Positions 11,482 through 20,596 of a DNA stretch of 64,000 bases are shown piece by piece (the stretch's first letter is position 1; each line of letters begins with the position of its first letter). Below the pieces are notes generated by a model, which worked only from the letters and a program-made list of their open reading frames with translations, was not told the DNA's origin and did not search any database. The position numbers were made by a program, and so were the translations under genes. This stretch comes from Stomoxys calcitrans (taxonomy: Eukaryota; Arthropoda; Insecta; Diptera; Muscidae): contig NC_081554.1 of NCBI RefSeq assembly GCF_963082655.1, positions 63,656,602 through 63,720,601 on the forward strand. The letters are read 5' to 3'.

Positions 11482-12587
11482 TCCCATAAACAATCCTTTC
11501 CCACCTGCGTTTTCAACATTCGTACTTACAACATTTTATATACCCTTAAAATGTGCACTAAACAACAATTTGCCCTTTCCATTTCTTACCCACATTCTGT
11601 GCAATCCCACTTACATTTCAACATCCTGTTGCTGTGTCACTACTCTACAATAATAAGTATTGTCAAATGATTGCTAAACACAAACGACAATACCAATCAT
11701 TTAATAATCAAAGAGCGAAAATCAAACATTATTTTACACCTTTTGTGACGGAGTAAACATTGAAATTATGCCCAACTCCCATTCCTAACAACAATGTGCC
11801 CCACACAACATCCATATCATCAGGTGACTGCATGAGTTATGGCAAAAGTGTTCACACACACACACACATCATACCCTAGCTCTGCACGTTGCCAAAACCC
11901 ATAAACAACAAATACATGTCGTTATGCATTTGTATGGCAATGTTCATTCATTGTTATCGGCATTAATATTTGCACAATACAACATAATTCGCATAGAGCC
12001 TACCTCATGCCAACCACCCATGGATTATACTCTCACTCTCTTGCTTCTCTCTCCCCCCACCACCCACCATGTGTTGGCAAAGGCTAACAATACCTTGAAG
12101 AAGATGGATGGCTTATTATGGAATCGAACGAACGTTGCTTTCCGGTGTGTTAGTGTGACATGCACTCCTATAACAATGTATTGGAGTAGGTTGGAGAATG
12201 TACTCAGTTTGTAGCTGTGTGTGTGGGTTTATATGTTCAAAATGTGTTTTTGTGTGTGTTGTGTAATGAAACCCATAAATACTCCGCAATATGTCAAAAG
12301 CTATAAAACATTAAATTAGTCAAGCAATATATGAGCGAACATAAATACTCATGACCCCCATGCGCACTCATATATTTTATTGCCAAGAATGTAATTGTAA
12401 GAGAGGGAGAGAGGAATTGCTATTGGAATAGGGAGAAGACAAGCAATTGTTGAACATTGTTATATGACTTTAATGTTATTCCTTGGGAAGCTAAGGCGTA
12501 TGTCGTAAATGAAACCAACTACAAATTACAAATGTTTATATAAAAAACTGTATTAAACAATTTAAGTTGGGAATCTGGAATCAAACT
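11482..12587. other. Unique sequence with short microsatellites
   Basis: There is no recognised repeat family. It contains (CA)n at about 11853-11867, TG-rich runs at about 12215-12262, and GAGA-rich sequence near 12402. Probably intronic or intergenic host DNA. Confidence 0.5.
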
Positions 12588-12693
12588 CACTTAAACAATT
12601 TCGTCCATTGTGATACCAAAGAAATATGCCTTCCAGTTCCTACCATTCAACTATCCAGATCGCTTTAACAAGCCAACAACTTGCAAAAATATG
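12588..12693 (+). repeat. Interspersed repeat fragment shared with 49745-49858
   Basis: The words CACTTA(A/G)AC, TTTTCGTCC(A/G)TTGTGATACC, TCCTACC(A/G)TT and ATCCAGATCGCTTTAA occur in the same order and spacing at 12588-12693 and at 49745-49858. Family unknown. Both copies abut HINE material. Confidence 0.7.
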
Positions 12694-13290
12694 ACAACTC
12701 AAAGTGGAAGCTTCTGAAGGGTCTAATTCCCATAAAATGCATTCATTTTTCATCCGATTTTGCTGAAATTTTAAACAGTGAGTAGTTTTAGGCCTCCCAT
12801 TATCTGACCCAAATATGGTTCATATCGAACTATATTTAGATATAGCTGCCGTATAGACCGATCTGACGATAAAAGGTCTGAAGACCATAAAAGCTTTATT
12901 TATTGCCCAATTTCGCTGAAATTTCAAACAGTGGGTTAGTTTAAGCCTCCCGTCATCTGACTTAAGTATGGTTCAGATCGGACTATATTTAGATATAGCT
13001 GCCATATAGACCGATCTTCCGATAAAGGGTCTGAAGCCCATAACAGCTTTATTTTTTCACCGATTTCGTTGAAATTTGAAACAATGAGTAGTTTCAGGCC
13101 TCTCAACTTTGAACCTAAATATGGTTCAGATCGGATTATATTTAGATATAAGTGGCATACAGACCGATCTGCCGATAAAGGGTCTGAAGCCCATAAAAGC
13201 TTTATTTATTGTCAAATTTCGCTGGAATTTAAAACAGAGGGTTGTTTCAAGCCTCCCGGCATCCGCCCCAAATATGGTTTATATCGGACT

Positions 13291-13300
13291 ATATTTAGAT
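13291..13300 (+). repeat. Target-site duplication, left copy (LINE)
   Basis: ATATTTAGAT lies directly before the LINE and is repeated at 18078-18087 directly after it. The joined flanks reconstitute a normal HINE-C unit (CTATATTTAGATATAGCTGCC type). Confidence 0.85.
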
Positions 13301-13775
13301 TAAAATTGAGTATTTTTGCCGGGAGAAGACGTGTTTTTTATCGAGCTCCAGAAACTGCTTGGCTTACCAGTGGAAGTCGTCCTTATTTCATCTTAAACTG
13401 TGACGAGTATTGGGCTTTGCTGACTGCGATTCATCTCAGGTCAGTGACTCGATCAGTTGATTGGAGTTTTTTGAAGAAAATTCATTTTAAAAACTCTAAA
13501 TTATGCACAATTTAACTGGAAAGCTAAACACAAAACAAATCACTCAATTGTAAAAGGAGTATCAACAATCAGGTGTAGCAGTCACAGCTGTTATTTCTTT
13601 CTGCCAAATAATGGTAAAGTGGATATAGCTGCCGTATCAGTTCAAAAAACATTAGTAGGGTGTTATCACCGATGATTGGATACAAAGAAGAAGCATACGG
13701 AAGCGCCTAAAAATATACCTTAAATCTAGTTTGTCGAGTCTTGAACAGTTTACCAACCACAAGACAATAACAAAT

Positions 13776-14639
13776 ATGTGGGAGTCCCCTGCTCATAGTA
13801 AAAATACTCCTACTGGCACAGTGGGAGTCGATGAACAAAAAGCAAAGCGTAAACTCGCAGAAACATCTCCGGAAATTGCTACGGTAGGAAATATGTCCAC
13901 AGCAGCCTTAATGAAATTAATGAACGATACGATGTCAATGTTACTAGATAAAAAAATTGCTAACTTACCAACCAAATCTGACATTATGGAAATAAAAAAT
14001 AACATTGAGGGAGTAAAGGAGGAGGTCACACGTTTATCGGAGGAAAATAAAACAATGAAGGCGGAAATTAAACTCTTGAAAGAAATCAATGATGCCAATG
14101 AACGAAAATTAGAGAGACTTGATGTACAATCAAGAAGGAAAAATATCATCGTGAGAGGGTTACCACTCAAAAGTTCTCTATACGGAGCGGTAAAAGATTT
14201 TTTCAGGAATAAATTAAAAATTAACATGGATGTGGAGATAGAATATGTCAAAAAATTGAAACAGGCCAATGACAAAATGACGGTTCTGATAGAGCTTAAA
14301 TCTGGAAAAATGATAGCCGATATATTCAAAAACACGAAGCACCTTGCTGGATCCACAATATTTGTGGAAAGAGATTTGTGCGGAATTCGGCTAGAAAGGA
14401 AAAAGATTATGATGCAGCTGAAGAAGGAAATTCTGCAAGTTGACAAGAGCAAGAAAATTGGAATTCGTGGAGACCAACTAGTAGTTGGTGGAAAGATCTT
14501 CTTCTGGACGGGAAATGATGAGCTGATGTGTGGTCAACGAAAAGGCAAGGAAGTCCTTGCAGAGGAATATGGTGTTGTAGCTCAAAATATACTCTTAGAT
14601 TATAATAACTTATGGAGTAAATATAATTCAAAAAACTAA
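13776..14639 (+). CDS. LINE ORF1 protein (coiled-coil, RRM-like)
   Basis: This is the nucleic-acid-binding, chaperone-like protein of the LINE ribonucleoprotein, 287 residues from the first ATG at 13776 (MWESPAHSK). The same frame is open to 13731 but without an ATG. Residues about 55-125 are heptad-rich and charged (EIKNNIEGVKEEVTRLSEEN), as in a coiled-coil trimerisation region. Then comes QSRRKNIIVRGLPL, the motif that opens the RRM of L1-type ORF1 proteins, followed by a basic C-terminal segment (ERDLCGIRLERKKIMMQLKK). There is no CCHC knuckle. The last codons are TCA AAA AAC TAA, which form a -1 slippery heptamer directly before the stop. ORF2 lies in the -1 frame. The reading frame is intact. 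Function is inferred from position and motifs. Confidence 0.85.
   Translation: MWESPAHSKNTPTGTVGVDEQKAKRKLAETSPEIATVGNMSTAALMKLMNDTMSMLLDKKIANLPTKSDIMEIKNNIEGVKEEVTRLSEENKTMKAEIKLLKEINDANERKLERLDVQSRRKNIIVRGLPLKSSLYGAVKDFFRNKLKINMDVEIEYVKKLKQANDKMTVLIELKSGKMIADIFKNTKHLAGSTIFVERDLCGIRLERKKIMMQLKKEILQVDKSKKIGIRGDQLVVGGKIFFWTGNDELMCGQRKGKEVLAEEYGVVAQNILLDYNNLWSKYNSKN
14630..14636 (+). promoter_or_regulatory. Putative -1 ribosomal frameshift site A AAA AAC
   Basis: In the ORF1 frame the sequence is TC[A AAA AAC] TAA. This fits the X XXY YYZ slippery heptamer and places the ORF1 stop immediately 3'. The -1 frame has a TAA at 14624-14626, so it opens at 14627, only 3 nt upstream of the heptamer. 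It then stays open through ORF2 to 17935. ORF2 has no in-frame ATG before 15020. A weak downstream stem is possible (CTATG near 14644 with CATAG near 14671); no strong stimulatory hairpin is obvious. Function is inferred. Confidence 0.6.
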
Positions 14640-17600
14640 TAGACTATGATAAATGTAAAACGAATAGCACCATAGATAGAAAGCCAATTGAAAACAAGAA
14701 ATTTATTTTGAATTTAGTATCATATAATGTACATGGGCTGGGAGGAAAATATCTTCACCACGATTTTTTTAAATATTTAGAGGATTTTCATGTATTTATC
14801 CTGCTAGAGACACATGTCGAAGAGAGTCAAAAAAGTAAATATGAAAGTAGATTTAAAAATTATTTGTTGTATTGGAAAGCCGCTACTAGAATCAGTAATA
14901 GGGGAAGAGCAATAGGTGGGCACGTTTGTGGCATAAGAAAAGATTTACAATCTGTCGGATTCAGACATAAGTTGATTCAAATTGGAGGTATAGATATTAT
15001 ACAATGTCGGCTAAATCAGATGACTTTTGAAATAGTTCCTGTGTATCTAAGAGGAGCAAACTGGATGCAAGACTTCGGGAGTTTAAAAGAGGCTGTGGAA
15101 ATGTCAAATTTGCCAAAAATTGTTATAGGCGACCACAATGCCAGAATTGGAGAAGAACAGCAAATTTGGGAAGAGTCAGTAGAAGAATTCATCGCATGCA
15201 GCAAAATAAGGAGATCGAAGGATAAAACTGTAAACTCATGCGGAAGAAAGTATGTTGAGTTTTGCAACAATAACGGGCTAATAATTCTTAATGGAAGAAT
15301 CACAGGGGATGCAGAAGGAAATTTCACCTTCGCAAACCAAAACGGCAGTTCGGTTATTGATTTGTGTGCAGTCTCACATGACATGGTTGCGAATGTTAGT
15401 AACTTTAATGTTGAAAATCAAGTGTGGTCGGATCACTGGCCCATAACATTAAAATTGGAATGTAATAACGATTTAAAGTCAGACACTGAAAAATTGCACC
15501 AATTGCCGAGATTATACTGGAAAAATACCAATAAAGCAACTTATCAGCAAAAACTAAATGCAAATGTAACCACTGTATTATCCGACTACGCATGTTTAGC
15601 AGATTTTATAAGCCTCATTTCAAGCTCTTACCCTAAAAGTACAATAAGCAGGAAAGTAGAGTACAAAAACAAATGGTTCGACACTGAATGTTTTCGGGCA
15701 AGAGAGAAATCTATGAGGTTGCTAAATATATATAGATCTACAGATCTGATACAAGACAGAAAAGCCTATAGTGTGCAAAGAAAGGAATATCATCTCATTT
15801 GTAAGCGAAAACAATGCGAGTACAATATAAATCTAACCAGAAGATTGGACACGGTTAGCGATAGTAAAACATGGTGGGCATTAGCAAAGGAAATTAGACA
15901 ACATGAAAATCCGATTGGATGCGAAATAACTGCCGAAACATTAAAGAATTATTTTGAAATTCTACTCAACCCTACTGATAACTCGAAACCTATCTACTTT
16001 GCCCCACCACTTTTGGAGGAAGTTCTTCTAGACAGTGACTTTACTTTAGAAGAAATAAGGGAGCAGCTGAGTAAGTTAAAGGAAAGGAAGGCCCCAGGTG
16101 AAGACGGTATTCCATACGAGTTTTTTATCAATGCTACGGATGACTTTCTCTCAGCTTTATGTCAAACTTATACAAAAATTTTCAATGGTAGCCAAGACTT
16201 CGATACTTTCCGCACCAGCGTTATATTCCCCATACATAAAAAAGGTGATATTAATGCAGTCGGAAATTATAGAGGAATAAGTTTTATGAACTGCATAGCA
16301 AAGCTTTTGTTGGGCATGATAAATAACAGAATAACTGAGTGGACGAATAGACTGCAGGTGTTAAATGAGTTTCAAGCTGGTTTTAGAAAAGGATATTCGA
16401 CAATTGACAATGTTTTTAACCTAGTGTCAATTATAAATCTAAAGCTTGCTGAAAGAAAAAAAGTTTACTCATTTTTTGTCGACTTCAAAGCAGCGTTCGA
16501 CAGGGTTCCAAGACAGCAACTTATATACAAAATGCACACAATAGGGCTCTCATCAAAAATTGTGGATTTTATTGCTAAAGTATATAAGAATACAAAATCA
16601 ACGATATGGAACGGTAAGGAGTTGTCTGGATATTTTGAAACAAAATGTGGAGTGAAACAAGGTTGCCTGCTATCGCCCTTACTCTTTGCCCTTTATTTAA
16701 ATGATCTGCACGATGCTTTAGGAGGTGGTCTATACATAGACAATTTGAATGTCCGTCTTTTGATGTATGCAGATGATATTGTTTTAATATCAGATGATAA
16801 AGATATACTACAAAAAATGATAAACAATCTGGCAGAGTATTGTGATCTCTGGGGAATGGAAGTAAACAAAGACAAGTCAGAAGTGATGGTATTCAGAAAA
16901 GGAGGGAGAATTGCTGACGTTGAAACATGGAAATATAAGGGAGAAAGTCTGAGGGTTGTAAATGAATATCAGTACCTTGGCATAACTTTGACACCAAAGC
17001 TTTCTTTCGCTAAACATATTGAGAATAAAAATAATGCATCCAAAATTTGTCTGAATGTAACATGGAAGGATTTCACAGGAAAACCGAATATTTCACTAAC
17101 TGCTAAGTGGAAAATGTTTCTGTCAGTTTGTAGAGCGATCCAGAGTTATGGTTCACAAATATGGGGAAATGCTTATTTTGAGGACGTGGAAAAATTATAC
17201 AGATATTTTATTAAACGTATACTGAAGCTACCAGAAAATACGCCCAATTACTTATTGGCTTTGGAAACAAGCTACGAGGAAGGATATGTGTACACTTATT
17301 CAATGCACTTAAAGTACTTGCAAAAAGTGATATTTGAAATGCAAGGGCATCGATTGCCAAATAAACTTTCTCTGAAAGTTATAGAAAGAAATATTTCTTG
17401 GTACAATGATTTAAAATTAATGCTATCAAAATACCAAATCCAAAGTGCTGATATTGGCGAAAGCAAGGAAACATGGAATAATGCATGCTATCAACTTATT
17501 GAAGGAATAAAAATGCGTAGCCTAAGGGATCACATGACCAAAGCCCGTGAGAGTGCTCACAGAATCTACAAATACCTTAATTATGAAGTAGGACCAATAT

Positions 17601-17935
17601 ACTGCAACAACAGTTTTAAACTAAGTCAAATATCATGCATTATACGAGCCAGAGGAGATATTTTGCCTTTAAACGGATCTATCTACCGAAATAACATTAG
17701 TCGTATATGCTCTATTTGTAATATGGGAGAAGAGGAATCAGTATGTCACTTCGTGGGCAGATGCCCAATATTTTCCAATTACAGACTAAAATTTTTTAAC
17801 AAAACTTTTCTTGATGAAAATGAGGTTATCTTTCAGTTAGATGGAGGTGAAGATATGTCCTGGTCTACTTTATATAATTACCTTAGAGAAGCCCTTAAAT
17901 ACAGAGATTTATTGATAAATGAATTTAATTATTAA
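14636..17935 (+). CDS. LINE ORF2 polyprotein: APE endonuclease, reverse transcriptase, CCHC
   Basis: This is the target-primed reverse-transcription enzyme. From the TTG at 14708 there are 1,075 residues; numbering below starts there. The APE-type endonuclease spans about 1-245, with SYNVHG (Asn7), the metal-binding ETH (Glu34), GDHNAR (Asp142) and SDHW (Asp242-His243). Reverse transcriptase spans about 440-800: APGEDGIPYEFF, PIHKKGD, NYRGIS, FVDFKAAFDRV (Asp592), GVKQGCLLSP, catalytic YADD (687-690) and YLGITL. A C-terminal knuckle C-x2-C-x9-H-x4-C has Cys1001, Cys1004, His1014 and Cys1019. No RNase H follows. There are no stops or frameshifts. The first in-frame ATG is codon 105, within the endonuclease, so entry by -1 frameshifting from ORF1 (start here set at the shift) is the best reading. 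Reinitiation at a non-AUG codon is the alternative. Confidence 0.92.
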   Translation, partial: LIDYDKCKTNSTIDRKPIENKKFILNLVSYNVHGLGGKYLHHDFFKYLEDFHVFILLETHVEESQKSKYESRFKNYLLYWKAATRISNRGRAIGGHVCGIRKDLQSVGFRHKLIQIGGIDIIQCRLNQMTFEIVPVYLRGANWMQDFGSLKEAVEMSNLPKIVIGDHNARIGEEQQIWEESVEEFIACSKIRRSKDKTVNSCGRKYVEFCNNNGLIILNGRITGDAEGNFTFANQNGSSVIDLCAVSHDMVANVSNFNVENQVWSDHWPITLKLECNNDLKSDTEKLHQLPRLYWKNTNKATYQQKLNANVTTVLSDYACLADFISLISSSYPKSTISRKVEYKNKWFDTECFRAREKSMRLLNIYRSTDLIQDRKAYSVQRKEYHLICKRKQCEYNINLTRRLDTVSDSKTWWALAKEIRQHENPIGCEITAETLKNYFEILLNPTDNSKPIYFAPPLLEEVLLDSDFTLEEIREQLSKLKERKAPGEDGIPYEFFINATDDFLSALCQTYTKIFNGSQDFDTFRTSVIFPIHKKGDINAVGNYRGISFMNCIAKLLLGMINNRITEWTNRLQVLNEFQAGFRKGYSTIDNVFNLVSIINLKLAERKKVYSFFVDFKAAFDRVPRQQLIYKMHTIGLSSKIVDFIAKVYKNTKSTIWNGKELSGYFETKCGVKQGCLLSPLLFALYLNDLHDALGGGLYIDNLNVRLLMYADDIVLISDDKDILQKMINNLAEYCDLWGMEVNKDKSEVMVFRKGGRIADVETWKYKGESLRVVNEYQYLGITLTPKLSFAKHIENKNNASKICLNVTWKDFTGKPNISLTAKWKMFLSVCRAIQSYGSQIWGNAYFEDVEKLYRYFIKRILKLPENTPNYLLALETSYEEGYVYTYSMHLKYLQKVIFEMQGHRLPNKLSLKVIERNISWYNDLKLMLSKYQIQSADIGESKETWNNACYQLIEGIKMRSLRDHMTKARESAHRIYKYLNYEVGPIYCNNSFKLSQISCIIRARGDILPLNGSIYRNNISRICSICNMGEEESVCHFVGRCPIFSNYRLKFFNKTFLDENEVIFQLDGGEDMSWSTLYNYLREALKYRDLLINEFNY

Positions 17936-18077
17936 TTTTAACGTAAATTTTTAAACTCAATTTTCCAGCAGACGGTTTAAGAAAAACCATGCTGAATATT
18001 CTTTATAGATAATAAATAAAACATATAGTATTATATATTTTTATAACGTTTAATAAAATAAAATAAAGAATGAATAC

Positions 18078-18087
18078 ATATTTAGAT
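18078..18087 (+). repeat. Target-site duplication, right copy (LINE)
   Basis: ATATTTAGAT is identical to 13291-13300. HINE-C array sequence resumes here in phase. Confidence 0.85.
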
Positions 18088-18243
18088 ATAGCTGCCATAT
18101 AGACCGTTCTCCCTATAAAGGGTCTGACGCCCATAAAAGCATTATTTTTTATGCAATTTCACTGAAATTTGAAACAGTGAGTAGTTGTCGGCCACCCGCC
18201 ATCCGACCCAAATATGGTACAAACAGGACTATATTAAGATATA

Positions 18244-19529
18244 TGGGTTGCCCAAAAAGTAATTGCGGATTTTTTAAAAGAAAGTAAATGCATTTTTAAT
18301 AAAACTTCGAATGAAATTTAATCAAATATATAATTGCCATTTTGTTCGATAACCTTTTGCCATCTTCCTGGCAAATTTAGTATTCCACGCTCATAGAACT
18401 TCTGGCCTTTATCTGCAAAAAAATGAACCAAGTGCGATTTTATAGCCCCATCATTGCCGAAAGTTTTACCATTTAAGGAGTTCTGCAAAGATCGAAATAA
18501 ATGGTAGTCTGATGGTGCAAGGTCTGGGCTATATGGTGGATGCATCAAAAGTTCCCAGCCAAGCTCACTCAGTTTTTGGCGAGTGACCAAAGATGTGTGC
18601 GGTCTAGCGTTGTCCTGGTGGAATATGACACCTTTACGATTGACCAATTCTGGTCGCTTCTCCTTGATGGCTGTATTCAATTTGTCCAATTGTTGACAGT
18701 AAACATCCGAATTTATCGTTTGGTTCCTTGGAAGCAGCTCAAAATATACCACACCCTTCCAATCCCACCAAACAGACAGCATAACCTTTTTTTGGTGGAT
18801 ATCAGCCTTTGAAGCGGTTTGAGCTGGTTCACCATGCTTGGACCATGATCGTTTTCGACTAACGTTGTTGTAAACAATCCATTTTTCATCTCCAGTTATG
18901 ATTCGTTTTAAAAACGGATCGAATTCATTGCGTTTAAGGTGCATATCACAAGCGTTGATTCGGTTTGTTAAATGAATTTCTTTCAATACATGTGATAGCC
19001 AAATATCAAGCTTTTTCACCAGTTCAAGACTTTTTACGTGCTAATGAACGGTTGATTTCGGTATATTTAACTTCTCTCCTATCTCACGCTCAGTTACATG
19101 ACGATCCAATTCGATTAATGCTTTGATTTGGTCATCATCAACTTCATTTGGCCGACCTGAATGTGGCTCATCTTTAAGTGAAAAATCTCCAGAACTGAAT
19201 TTGCGAAACCAATTTTGACACTGTCTTCCTTTTAAGACTTTATCACCACGCACATCTCGTAACTTTTTAGCAACCTGCTCCGCGTTTTTTCCTTTACGGA
19301 AATAATAAAGTAAAATATGACGAAAATGCTCCTTTGTGGGCTCCATATTAAAATTGACGCCAAACAATCGAATGTAAACAAAATTTCGCGAACTTTTTTT
19401 CTAAAGAAAGCTAAAAGTAACAGCTGATAATTGACAGAAGAAAGAATGCAATTACAGAGTCACAAGCCGTTGAAAAAATTTGTCAACGCCGACTATATGA
19501 AAAATCCGCAATTACTTTTTGGGCAACCC
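18244..19529 (-). mobile_element. Nearly full-length mariner element (DD34D)
   Basis: The terminal inverted repeats are GGGTTGCCCAAAAAGTAATT and its complement, about 30 bp each. TA dinucleotides flank the element (18242-18243 and 19530-19531). Removing it restores the HINE-C unit AAGATATAGCTATCATATAG. The length of 1,286 bp is typical of mariners. The transposase lies on the minus strand and has a single nonsense codon. Three shorter derivatives with the same termini lie at 25089, 25621 and 34842. Confidence 0.93.
18318..19346 (-). pseudogene. mariner transposase with one premature stop
   Basis: This cut-and-paste transposase acts on its own terminal repeats. Starting at the Met at 19346 (MEPTKEHFRHIL; an upstream in-frame Met at 19367 adds seven residues), the frame is continuous except for TAG at codon 102 (19041-19043), after STVH. 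An N-terminal HTH pair is visible (KGRQCQNWFRKFSSGDFSL; GRPNEVDDDQI; IGEKLNIPKSTVH). Downstream comes the WVPHEL-like linker relative (WLSHVLKE). The catalytic residues are Asp153 (TGDEKW), Asp245 (HQDNARPHT) and Asp280 (LAPSDYHLF). The last two are 34 residues apart, so this is a DD34D mariner. Length after the stop is normal, about 342 codons in total. The nonsense codon makes this copy inactive unless read through. A sequencing or assembly error at that base would make it intact. Confidence 0.9.
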
Positions 19530-19790
19530 TAGCTATCATATAGACCGATATGCTGTTTAAGGGTCTGAAGCTCGTAAAAGCTTTATTTATTACCCGTTTT
19601 TATTGAAATTTGAAATACAAAATTCAACAGTGACTTATATTTATAAGACCACTCATTGCCTGTGCCAAATTTGGGTGGATAAGTTATCCAATTTTCATCG
19701 GATTGTGACGAAGGGGTGTTTACATATATACCCGAGGTGGTGGGTAACCAAAGTTCGGCCCGTCCGAATTTAATGCATTTTTACTTGTTG

Positions 19791-20105
19791 TTATTGCAGG
19801 TTGGTTAGGATTGTAAATGGGCCAAATCGGTTCATGTTTTGGTTAGCTTTCATATAAACCGATCTCCGATCTTGACTTCTTGAACATCTAGATAAACCAT
19901 ATAAACTGATCTTCCGATTCTTATCCGTGTTGGTTGAAATTTTGCTCAATGACTTATACTATGATCTCCAACATCCAAACTATGGATGGCCTGAATTGGT
20001 CCATTACCTGCAAGCAAAGCAAGGCAAATTTTACCCGTTATCCCTGGTTTGCCTATAAAGATATGCCGGGCAAAGAACTTGACAAATGCGATCCAGAACT
20101 TGACA
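19791..20105 (+). mobile_element. HINE (subfamily A) fragment, truncated at both ends
   Basis: It contains HINE-A array words (GATTGTAAATGGGCCAAATCGG, trimmed at the ends, and TCTTGACTTCTTGAAC) and the pre-tail words AGATATGCCGGGCAAAGAACT and GACAAATGCGATCCA. It lacks the hairpin tail and joins directly to the preceding HINE-C tail. Confidence 0.7.
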
Positions 20106-20596
20106 AACCATTTTGGAAGTGAAATTTATGATTCAATTTCAGACTACATGAGGGCATGCAACCAATTCTTGTTGGCATGCTACAATAATTCCGGAAAATG
20201 TGCTGGAAATCCACAGTTGACATAGAAGACGACATCGCTTATCGTTATTCACTCTGAAATCTCTCGAAATAAGAGAGTATAATGCAAAGAAAGAGAAGAC
20301 AATAGAACAGGACGGATCAACTGAATCTGACTTTTTGTGAAAATGGAATAAAGTAAAATGGGTTACCTGTAGTTGTGGGGAAACCAAGCAACGGTTCTGA
20401 TTAGTTTTGACTTGGCTGAATCCAGGCTTATTTTGGTCCTCCTTCTTCTCAAATGTGAACACAAACCTCCCCGCGGTGGGAGGGAGACCTGGGTAGCTAC
20501 ATTTAACATACTTTGAAGGTAGTGATCTAAAAAGTGCCACGAGTTCACCTATCGAACGAAAAAAGCTAGGTTGGGCGTCGGGTAAGTAGTCCATCA

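Larger units (their letters stand above)
13301..18077 (+). mobile_element. Full-length non-LTR retrotransposon (LINE) with two open frames
   Basis: The 4,777-bp insertion is bounded by the 10-bp direct repeat ATATTTAGAT (13291-13300 and 18078-18087). It has a leader of about 475 bp, ORF1 (coiled-coil/RRM-like), ORF2 (APE endonuclease, reverse transcriptase, C-terminal CCHC), and a 140-bp 3' region ending in an A-rich AATAAAATAAAATAAAG tail. No LTRs and no RNase H domain are seen. Both frames are uninterrupted and the target-site duplication is perfect, so the copy looks young and possibly active. The clade is unassigned: the ORF1 type and the lack of RNase H speak against I, R1 and LOA. Confidence 0.9.
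12716..19790 (+). mobile_element. HINE (subfamily C) tandem array and tail, split by a LINE and a mariner
   Basis: HINE-C units ('GATCTGCCGATAAAGGGTCTG', 'TTTGAAACAGTGAGTAGTTT' types) lie at 12716-13300, 18078-18243 and 19530-19700 in one continuous orientation. The spacing of the TATAGCT word at 12841, 12994 and 13147 is 153 bp. The tail is at about 19725-19790 with TTCGGCCCGTCCGAA and TTTTTACTTGTT. The LINE (13301-18077) and the mariner (18244-19529) interrupt the array, so both inserted after the array existed. The head is not recognisable. Confidence 0.85.

Noticed and set aside
14644..14680. Strong stimulatory pseudoknot for the frameshift site
   Set aside because: Only a 5-bp stem (CTATG/CATAG) with a long loop could be drawn, so I do not claim a structure.
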